From contig NZ_NKJI01000005.1 in assembly GCF_002277815.1 (NCBI RefSeq), positions 186,001-250,000 of the forward strand: a stretch of 64,000 nt of DNA. Direction: 5' to 3'. A program made the position numbers and the translations under genes. The stretch comes from Pseudomonas sp. ERMR1:02. Lineage in GTDB: Bacteria > Pseudomonadota > Gammaproteobacteria > Pseudomonadales > Pseudomonadaceae. This document shows, piece after piece, positions 57,808 through 64,000 of the stretch (position 1 is the first letter of the stretch; every line of letters begins with the position of its first letter). The notes under the pieces are model-generated. The model did no database searches. It worked only from the letters and a program-made list of their open reading frames with translations, and had not been told where the DNA came from.

Positions 57808-58611
57808 GTGGATAAGGTTCTGAACTTCAAACAAGGCCGCGTGCCGCTGCTGATCAGCATGCCCCACGCCGGTGTACGTCTGACGCCTGCGGTGGAAGCC
57901 GGGTTGATTCCCGAGGCGAAAAGTCTGCCGGACACCGACTGGCACATCCCGCAGCTTTACGACTTTGCTGCCGAACTGGGCGCCAGCACCCTGGCCGCCG
58001 AATATTCGCGGTTCGTCATCGACCTGAACCGCCCGTCCGACGACAAGCCTTTGTACGTTGGCGCCACCACGGGCCTGTACCCGGCGACGCTGTTCGACGG
58101 CGTGCCGTTGTTCCGCGAAGGGCTGGAGCCTTCTGCCGATGAGCGTGCGACTTATCTGGAGCAGATCTGGACGCCGTACCACAGCACCTTGCAGCAGGAA
58201 CTGGCGCGTCTCAAAGCCGAATTCGGCTATGCGCTGCTGTTCGATGCGCACTCGATCCGCTCGCTGATCCCGCACCTGTTTGACGGCAAACTGCCAGACT
58301 TCAACCTCGGCACTTTCAACGGCGCCAGTTGCGATCCGCAGCTGGCTTCGCAACTGGAAGCAATCTGCGCCGGGCACCCGGACTACAGCCATGTGCTGAA
58401 CGGGCGCTTCAAGGGAGGGCACATCACCCGCCATTACGGCAATCCGGCAGAAAACATTCATGCGGTGCAACTGGAGTTGGGGCAGTGCACTTACATGGAA
58501 GAGTTTGAGCCGTTCCGTTATCGGGCGGATCTGGCAGAGCCGACGCGAGTGGTATTGAAGGAGCTGTTGCAGGGCCTTTTGGCTTGGGGCGGACAACGTT
58601 ACAACCGATAA
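57808..58611 (+). CDS. hutG: N-formylglutamate deformylase
   Basis: A 267-residue N-formylglutamate amidohydrolase releasing formate and glutamate, the last step of the pathway. Family motifs are 'PLLISMPHAGVRLTPAVEAG', 'DTDWHIPQLYDFAAELGAS', 'FVIDLNRPSDDKPLY' and 'ALLFDAHSIRS' (metal ligands). The start is GTG 57808 with AGGAGAG before it; a longer frame overlapping hutI is rejected. It ends the hut cluster and is followed by a REP pair. Confidence 0.96.
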   Translation: MDKVLNFKQGRVPLLISMPHAGVRLTPAVEAGLIPEAKSLPDTDWHIPQLYDFAAELGASTLAAEYSRFVIDLNRPSDDKPLYVGATTGLYPATLFDGVPLFREGLEPSADERATYLEQIWTPYHSTLQQELARLKAEFGYALLFDAHSIRSLIPHLFDGKLPDFNLGTFNGASCDPQLASQLEAICAGHPDYSHVLNGRFKGGHITRHYGNPAENIHAVQLELGQCTYMEEFEPFRYRADLAEPTRVVLKELLQGLLAWGGQRYNR

Positions 58612-58625
58612 ACCTGCACACAACA

Positions 58626-58718
58626 CTGTAGGAGCGAGCTTGCTCGCGATGAGGCCCTGGAATTCAACAGAGATGTTGAATGAAAGACCGCTATCGCGAG
58701 CAAGCTCGCTCCCACAGG
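58626..58718. repeat. REP pair (REPIN)
   Basis: Inverted copies of core GGAGCGAGCTTGCTCGCGA directly after hutG. Confidence 0.9.
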
Positions 58719-58825
58719 TTTGCGCGGCAAGGGCATGCTCATTGACGTAATTCGGGTTTATGATGCCGGACGGCAGAATAATAGTAGTCCCCCAGGGATG
58801 ACCTCGACCCCTTACGGAGCGCGCA

Positions 58826-59796
58826 ATGCAGACTTTGTACCCGCAGATCAAACCCCACGCCCGGCACGATCTGGCCGTCGACGAGACTCACACGCTGTAT
58901 GTCGACGAAAGCGGTTCACCGCAAGGTTTGCCGGTGGTGTTCATTCACGGCGGCCCCGGCGCCGGGTGCGACGCAGCGAGTCGCTGCTATTTCGATCCGA
59001 ACCTGTACCGCATCGTCACGTTCGACCAGCGTGGTTGCGGTCGCTCCACGCCTCACGCCAGCCTGGAAAACAACACCACCTGGGATCTGGTCGCCGACCT
59101 TGAGAAAATCCGCCAACACCTGGGCATCGACAAATGGGTGCTGTTCGGCGGCTCCTGGGGTTCGACCCTGGCGCTGGCCTACGCTCAAACCCACCCCGAG
59201 CGTGTGCACGGTCTGATTGTGCGCGGGATTTTCTCTGCCGTCCGCAGGAAATCGAGTGGTTCTATCAGGCCGGTGCCAGCCGTCTGTTCCCCGATTACTG
59301 GCAGGACTACATCGCGCCGATTCCGCTGGAGGAGCGTGACGACTTGCTCACTGCGTTCCACAAACGCCTGACCGGCAATGATCAAATCGCCCAGATGCAC
59401 GCAGCCAAGGCCTGGTCCACTTGGGAAGGCCGGACCGCAACCTTGCGTCCGAACCCACTGGTGGTCGATCGTTTCTCTGAGCCTCAGCGCGCGTTGTCCA
59501 TCGCCCGCATCGAATGCCACTACTTCACCAATAACGCGTTCCTTGAGCCGAATCAGTTGATCCGCGACATGGGTAAAATCGCCCATTTGCCAGGCGTAAT
59601 CATCCATGGTCGTTATGACGTGATCTGCCCGCTGGATAACGCCTGGGAGTTGCACCAGGCCTGGCCCAATAGCGAGCTGCAAATAATCCGTGACGCTGGC
59701 CATGCCGCCGCTGAACCGGGGATTACCGATGCATTGGTGCGTGCTGCCGATCGGATGGCACGGCGTCTGCTCGACCTCGCCCCAGACGAAGCATGA
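58826..59796 (+). pseudogene. pip: Prolyl aminopeptidase, interrupted by a one-base frameshift
   Basis: An alpha/beta-hydrolase that removes N-terminal proline. The first frame has 'VVFIHGGPGAGCDAASRCYF' (oxyanion hole), 'VTFDQRGCGRSTPHASLENN' and the nucleophile elbow 'LFGGSWGSTLALAYAQTHPE' (Ser). At 'LIVRGIF' the frame breaks: TTCTCTGCCG at 59231-59240 should read TTCCTCTGCCG. The second frame continues normally as 'CRPQEIEWFYQAGASRLFPD' and carries 'IIHGRYDVICPLDNAWELHQ' (Asp) and '[11 protein letters not shown]' (His). Repaired length is 323 residues, normal for the family. The stop overlaps dtd by four bases. A sequencing error is the likely cause. Confidence 0.92.
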
Positions 59797-60230
59797 AGGG
59801 CCTGTTGCAACGCGTGCGTGGCGCGCGAGTCGAGGTAGCGGGCGAGGTGGTGGGCGCGGTCGACCAGGGTTTGCTGGTGCTGGTGGCCGTCGAGCCCGAG
59901 GACACTCGGGCCAGCGCCGACAAACTTCTCAATAAGCTGCTTAACTATCGAGTGTTCAGCGACGCCGAGGGCAAGATGAATCTGTCCCTGGCGGATGTGG
60001 GCGGCGGTTTGCTGCTGGTCTCGCAGTTCACCCTGGCCGCCGACACCAAGAGCGGGTTGCGCCCGAGTTTCTCGACCGCGGCCCCTCCGGCCCTGGGCGA
60101 GGAGCTGTTCGACTATCTATTAGGCAAAGCGAAACAGGTGCATGGCACTGTGGCATCAGGTAGATTCGGCGCGGATATGCAGGTGCACCTGGTCAATGAT
60201 GGCCCGGTAACCTTTCTGTTACAGACCTGA
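59793..60230 (+). CDS. dtd: D-aminoacyl-tRNA deacylase
   Basis: A 145-residue DTD that frees D-amino acids from mischarged tRNA. The signature motifs are '[20 protein letters not shown]' (S-Q-F-T-L) and '[12 protein letters not shown]' (the cross-subunit G-P motif near the C-terminus). It is coupled to the prolyl aminopeptidase gene by ATGA, an arrangement common in pseudomonads. Confidence 0.97.
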   Translation: MKGLLQRVRGARVEVAGEVVGAVDQGLLVLVAVEPEDTRASADKLLNKLLNYRVFSDAEGKMNLSLADVGGGLLLVSQFTLAADTKSGLRPSFSTAAPPALGEELFDYLLGKAKQVHGTVASGRFGADMQVHLVNDGPVTFLLQT

Positions 60231-60551
60231 AAGCGCTTGAAACATCTTTTTAAGCGTTTTTCGACTGAAAACAGGCGTTTTTCCCGATAAATACTTTGTT
60301 ACCCCTGATGCGTTGTAACGCGGCCTACTAGATAATCGCGCGCTACGGGGATCAGCGTTCGTTGGTCCATTTTGACTTAGGTAGAGACTTGTCCTGAACC
60401 GTTTGGGGAACTCATTTTGTCCCATCGGAGTCGGAACAATGCTCGCCAACTTGGCAAGAGTGGTCGGCAAGGCCGGTTTTTTGTACTGGACACCGTGCGG
60501 ACCCTTCAACTGGCCGTTGGTTTTTTGATCTGTTTTCGGCGAGGGTTGCTC
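60231..60551 (+). other. Leader/intergenic region before opgG
   Basis: A 321-base spacer without a convincing gene. It contains AT-rich sequence near 60240-60310, a small dyad at about 60299-60322 (GTTAC...GTAAC) and a small dyad with a T run (CAACTGGCCGTTGGTTTTTT, 60509-60528) just upstream of opgG, which could act as an attenuator-like or terminator structure. An open frame from 60417 joins opgG but its first 45 codons look untranslated. Confidence 0.4.
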
Positions 60552-62366
60552 GTGATTGTTAGTCCCTGTAATGCACCAAAATTGTCTGCCAAACGGTTAC
60601 GTAGCGCTCTAGTAGCGGGTTCGGCACTCCTGTGCCTGCTCAGCGCGGGCCAGCTTTGGGCATTCAATCTGGATGATGTCTCGGTCAAGGCGAAAGAGCT
60701 GGCCGGTCAAAAGTACGAAGCGCCGCGCAGTAACCTGCCGAACGAATTTCGCGAGATGAAATTCGCCGACTATCAGAAAATTCGTTTTCTGACGGAAAAG
60801 GCCGAATGGGCGGATCAGAAAACCCCGTTCAAGCTGTCGTTCTATCACCAGGGCATGCACTTCGATACGCCGGTGAAAATCAACGAAATCACGGCGAATA
60901 CCGTCGAAGAGATCAAATACGACCCAAGTCGTTTCGATTTCGGCGACCTCAAGTTCGATCCGAAAGCCACCGAACAACTGGGCTACGCCGGTTTCCGCGT
61001 GCTGTATCCGGTCAACAAGGCTGACAAGCAAGACGAAATCATGACCATGCTCGGCGCGAGTTACTTCCGCGTTGTCGGCAAGGGGCATGTTTATGGATTG
61101 TCCGCTCGCGGCATGGCGATCGATACCGCGTTGCCATCCGGTGAAGAATTTCCGCGTTTCCGTGAGTTCTGGATTCAAGAGCCGAAGCCGGGCGACAAGC
61201 ACCTGGTGATCTTTGCGCTGCTGGACTCGCCACGGGCGACCGGAGCCTATCGTCTGACCCTGCGTCCGGGCAGCGACACCATTGTCGACGTCAAGGCGCA
61301 GATGTTCCTGCGTGACAAGGTCGGCAAACTGGGCATCGCGCCTCTGACCAGCATGTACCTGTTCGGCGCCAACCAGCCGTCGAAAGTGCTGAACTACCGT
61401 CGTGAACTGCACGATTCGAGCGGCCTGGCAATCCATGCCGGCAACGGTGAGTGGATCTGGCGTCCTCTGAACAACCCGAAACACCTGGCAGTAAGCAACT
61501 TCTCCGTCGAAAACCCGCGTGGCTTTGGCTTGCTGCAACGTGGCCGTGACTTCAGCCACTACGAAGACCTCGACGACCGCTACGACAAGCGCCCAAGCGC
61601 CTGGATCGAACCAAAAGGCGATTGGGGCAAGGGCTCCGTCGATCTGGTAGAGATTCCGACCGCCGACGAAACCAACGACAATATCGTGGCTTTCTGGAGC
61701 CCGGAGAAAATGCCGGAGCCAGGCCAGCCTTTGGACTTCGCCTACCGCATGCACTGGACCATGGATGAGGCGGCGTTGCACGCGCCGGACAGCGCCTGGG
61801 TTAGCCAGACCCTGAAATCCACTGGTGACGTCAAACAGTCCAACCTGATTCGTCAGCCGGACGGCAGCGTTGCCTATCTGGTGGATTTCGAAGGTCCATC
61901 TCTGGCGGCTTTGCCAGCGGATGCGGACGTGCGCAGCCAGGTCAGCGTTGGCGACAACGCCGAACTGGTCGAGAACAGCGTGCGCTACAACCCTGAAACC
62001 AAGGGCTGGCGCCTGACCCTGCGGATGAAGATCAAGGACGCGGGCAAGTCCACCGAGATGCGTGCGGCCCTGGTGCAGAACATCGTTCCTGCCGACCTGG
62101 CCAAGACTTCGATTCCAGCGTCCACCTCTTCCGTTGCCAAGGCAGACAAGGTCGCCGCCAAGCAGGCAGAGAAAGTGGAGAAGGAGGCGAAGGCTGCCGA
62201 GGCCAAACAGGCCGAAGCCAAGCCAGTTGCAGATGCCAAGGACAAGGCCAACCCAGACGCCAAGCAGCCTGCTGCTGCGAACGCGGCCCCAGCCACACCG
62301 GAACCGGCAGCGACTGAAGAAGTCCTGACCGAGACCTGGAGCTATCAGTTGCCTGCCGATGAGTAA
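60552..62366 (+). CDS. opgG: Osmoregulated periplasmic glucan biosynthesis protein OpgG
   Basis: A 604-residue periplasmic protein needed for branching or release of periplasmic beta-glucans. I set the start at GTG 60552 (GAGGG upstream), where a Sec signal peptide begins ('[20 protein letters not shown]'). The OpgG domain follows ('[20 protein letters not shown]', '[20 protein letters not shown]'). An Ala/Lys/Glu-rich tail of about 75 residues (from about 525: '[20 protein letters not shown]') precedes a final '[12 protein letters not shown]'; such a low-complexity insert is longer than in enterobacterial OpgG. It overlaps opgH by eight bases. Confidence 0.93.
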   Translation: MIVSPCNAPKLSAKRLRSALVAGSALLCLLSAGQLWAFNLDDVSVKAKELAGQKYEAPRSNLPNEFREMKFADYQKIRFLTEKAEWADQKTPFKLSFYHQGMHFDTPVKINEITANTVEEIKYDPSRFDFGDLKFDPKATEQLGYAGFRVLYPVNKADKQDEIMTMLGASYFRVVGKGHVYGLSARGMAIDTALPSGEEFPRFREFWIQEPKPGDKHLVIFALLDSPRATGAYRLTLRPGSDTIVDVKAQMFLRDKVGKLGIAPLTSMYLFGANQPSKVLNYRRELHDSSGLAIHAGNGEWIWRPLNNPKHLAVSNFSVENPRGFGLLQRGRDFSHYEDLDDRYDKRPSAWIEPKGDWGKGSVDLVEIPTADETNDNIVAFWSPEKMPEPGQPLDFAYRMHWTMDEAALHAPDSAWVSQTLKSTGDVKQSNLIRQPDGSVAYLVDFEGPSLAALPADADVRSQVSVGDNAELVENSVRYNPETKGWRLTLRMKIKDAGKSTEMRAALVQNIVPADLAKTSIPASTSSVAKADKVAAKQAEKVEKEAKAAEAKQAEAKPVADAKDKANPDAKQPAAANAAPATPEPAATEEVLTETWSYQLPADE

Positions 62367-64000
62367 TTCTCAAGTACAGCCAGAGACTCTGTCCGAGTAC
62401 CTGGCGCATCTGCCGATGACCGACCAGCAGCGCGCGGAACTCGCGGGCTGCCAGTCCTTCAGTGAACTGCATGAGCGTCTGTCGTCCCAGGCGTTCGACG
62501 CTCCCGCCGAGGCCGCCCAGGCTTCGGTGGGCAAGCGCCTGACCCTGAGCACCGCCGAAGAATTGCAGGACGCCGAAATGCTGGCACTCGACGCCAGCGG
62601 TCGCGTCTGCCTGAAGGCGACCCCCCCGATTCGTCGGACCAAGGTCGTTCCGGAGCCGTGGCGTACCAACATTTTGGTGCGTGGCTGGCGCCGTATGACC
62701 GGTCGCACCAACCCGCCAACGCCGCCGAAAGACGAGAATGTGCTGCCGGCGGCGCGCTGGCGTACCGTCGGTTCGATCCGCCGCTACATTTTGCTGATAC
62801 TGATGCTCGGTCAGACCATCGTCGCCGGCTGGTACATGAAAGGCATCATGCCGTACCAGGGCTGGTCGTTCGTTGACCTTGAAGAAGTCCTGCATCAACC
62901 GTTCCTGCAAACCGCCACGCAAGTGCTGCCGTATGCGTTGCAGACCAGCATCCTGATCCTGTTCGGGATTCTGTTTTGCTGGGTTTCGGCCGGTTTCTGG
63001 ACCGCACTGATGGGCTTCCTCGAGTTGCTCACCGGTCACGATAAATACCGCATTTCCGGCAAAAGCGCCGGTAATGAGCCGATTCCGAAAGGCGCGCGCA
63101 CCGCACTGGTGATGCCGATCTGCAACGAAGACGTGCCACGGGTGTTTGCCGGTCTGCGCGCGACTTTCGAGTCGGTCGCGGCCACGGGTGACCTGGATCG
63201 CTTCGATTTCTTCGTCCTCAGCGACAGTAACGACGCCGATATCTGCGTTGCCGAACAGCAGGCCTGGCTGGACGTCTGCCGCGAAGCCAAGGGCTTCGGC
63301 AAGATCTTCTATCGTCGCCGCCGTCGTCGCGTAAAACGCAAGAGCGGCAACCTCGACGACTTCTGCCGTCGCTGGGGCGGTGATTACAAGTACATGGTGG
63401 TGCTAGACGCCGACTCGGTGATGAGCGGCGAGTGCCTGACCAGTCTGGTGCGCTTGATGGAAGCCACGCCGGACGCCGGAATCATCCAGACCGCGCCGCG
63501 TGCGTCGGGCATGGACACCCTGTATGCGCGCATGCAGCAGTTCGCCACCCGTGTGTACGGTCCGCTGTTCACTGCCGGTCTGCACTTCTGGCAGTTGGGC
63601 GAATCGCACTATTGGGGCCACAACGCGATTATCCGCATGAAGCCGTTCATCGAGCACTGCGCCCTGGCGCCGCTGCCCGGTAAAGGCGCGTTCGCCGGTG
63701 CGATTCTGTCTCACGACTTCGTTGAAGCCGCGTTGATGCGCCGCGCCGGTTGGGGTGTGTGGATTGCCTACGACTTGCCGGGTAGTTATGAAGAGCTGCC
63801 GCCGAACCTGCTGGACGAACTCAAGCGTGACCGTCGCTGGTGCCACGGCAACCTGATGAACTTCCGCCTGTTTCTGGTCAAGGGCATGCACCCGGTGCAC
63901 CGTGCGGTGTTTCTGACCGGGGTAATGTCTTACCTGTCGGCGCCGCTATGGTTCTTCTTCCTCGTGCTTTCGACGGCGCTACTGGCGGTCAACACGTTGA
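62359..64000 (+). CDS. opgH: Glucans biosynthesis glucosyltransferase OpgH, N-terminal part
   Basis: The gene starts inside the end of opgG (ATG 62359, [19 protein letters not shown]) and runs off the right edge, giving 547 residues. OpgH is the inner-membrane processive glucosyltransferase that makes the linear beta-1,2-glucan backbone from UDP-glucose. Visible features: cytoplasmic N-terminus, two membrane helices ('[20 protein letters not shown]', '[20 protein letters not shown]'), then the GT2 domain with '[20 protein letters not shown]', the '[16 protein letters not shown]' D-x-D region, '[18 protein letters not shown]' and the 'DRRWCHGNL' (Q/R-x-x-R-W) motif. Confidence 0.96.
   Translation, partial: MSNSQVQPETLSEYLAHLPMTDQQRAELAGCQSFSELHERLSSQAFDAPAEAAQASVGKRLTLSTAEELQDAEMLALDASGRVCLKATPPIRRTKVVPEPWRTNILVRGWRRMTGRTNPPTPPKDENVLPAARWRTVGSIRRYILLILMLGQTIVAGWYMKGIMPYQGWSFVDLEEVLHQPFLQTATQVLPYALQTSILILFGILFCWVSAGFWTALMGFLELLTGHDKYRISGKSAGNEPIPKGARTALVMPICNEDVPRVFAGLRATFESVAATGDLDRFDFFVLSDSNDADICVAEQQAWLDVCREAKGFGKIFYRRRRRRVKRKSGNLDDFCRRWGGDYKYMVVLDADSVMSGECLTSLVRLMEATPDAGIIQTAPRASGMDTLYARMQQFATRVYGPLFTAGLHFWQLGESHYWGHNAIIRMKPFIEHCALAPLPGKGAFAGAILSHDFVEAALMRRAGWGVWIAYDLPGSYEELPPNLLDELKRDRRWCHGNLMNFRLFLVKGMHPVHRAVFLTGVMSYLSAPLWFFFLVLSTALLAVNTL

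Noticed and set aside
60417-60551. Upstream extension of OpgG by 45 codons
   Set aside because: The extension hides the signal peptide behind a charged leader; GTG 60552 with GAGGG upstream gives a normal exported protein.

Overview
The window is chromosomal DNA of a Pseudomonas, most likely from the P. fluorescens lineage. The evidence is GC-rich coding sequence, typical Pseudomonas versions of HisBHAF, NtrBC-GlnA and the five-step hut pathway, many REP/REPIN hairpins of the GGAGCGAGGCTTGCCCGCG type, and a gene order (mutY - asmA - hisBHAF - ctpA/envC/gpmI - secB - trmL - ntrCB - glnA - thiI - typA - fbp - hut - dtd - opgGH) that I recognise as the conserved Pseudomonas backbone. No tRNA, rRNA, prophage or CRISPR array was seen. 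The only intact mobile element is a group II intron.

Layout. 1-4.8 kb: start of mutY, an AsmA-family gene, a PanZ-like GNAT protein and an OFA-family MFS transporter. 4.9-8.0 kb: hisB-hisH-(DUF2164)-hisA-hisF. 8.1-10.2 kb: a solute-binding protein and, tail to tail, a three-repeat Vps62-related protein, the most accessory-looking gene here. 10.3-17.9 kb: envelope and housekeeping genes (polysaccharide-deacetylase-like protein, CtpA, EnvC, GpmI, degenerate rhodanese, GrxC, SecB, TrmL, a small anchored protein). 17.9-23.8 kb: nitrogen control, with the sRNA NrsZ (three tandem modules, a near-perfect sigma-54 promoter and an upstream NtrC-type dyad), ntrC, ntrB, two DUF4124 genes (one a remnant) and glnA with its own sigma-54 promoter. 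23.8-29.1 kb: thiI, typA (frameshifted) and a group IIC-like intron placed directly after the typA terminator. 29.2-41.1 kb: YkgJ-type protein, glycogen phosphorylase (three frameshifts), DUF2339 and DUF3999 membrane proteins (the latter frameshifted), fbp, a DUF924 gene and a PctA-like chemoreceptor. 41.4-42.3 kb: two lipoproteins.

42.4-58.6 kb is a complete histidine-utilisation locus: hutF, divergent hutC-hutD, then hutU, an NCS1 transporter, hutXWV (ABC transporter), hutH1, hutH2, hutT, hutI, hutG. Histidine goes to urocanate (HutH), imidazolone propionate (HutU), formiminoglutamate (HutI), formylglutamate (HutF), and glutamate plus formate (HutG). HutC is the local repressor. A sigma-54 promoter in front of hutU has a palindromic HutC-type operator over its predicted start point, so repression and nitrogen/carbon-responsive activation meet there. 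HutH1 lacks the Ala-Ser-Gly triad that forms the MIO cofactor, while HutH2 has it. The window ends with a frameshifted prolyl aminopeptidase, dtd, and opgG-opgH for periplasmic glucans (opgH cut by the window edge).

Caution on sequence quality: typA, glgP (three places), the DUF3999 gene and the prolyl aminopeptidase gene are each broken by what looks like loss of one base, in or next to a short homopolymer. Six such lesions in ordinary genes, one of them in typA, look more like sequencing or assembly error than biology. I annotate each as one gene and flag the position.
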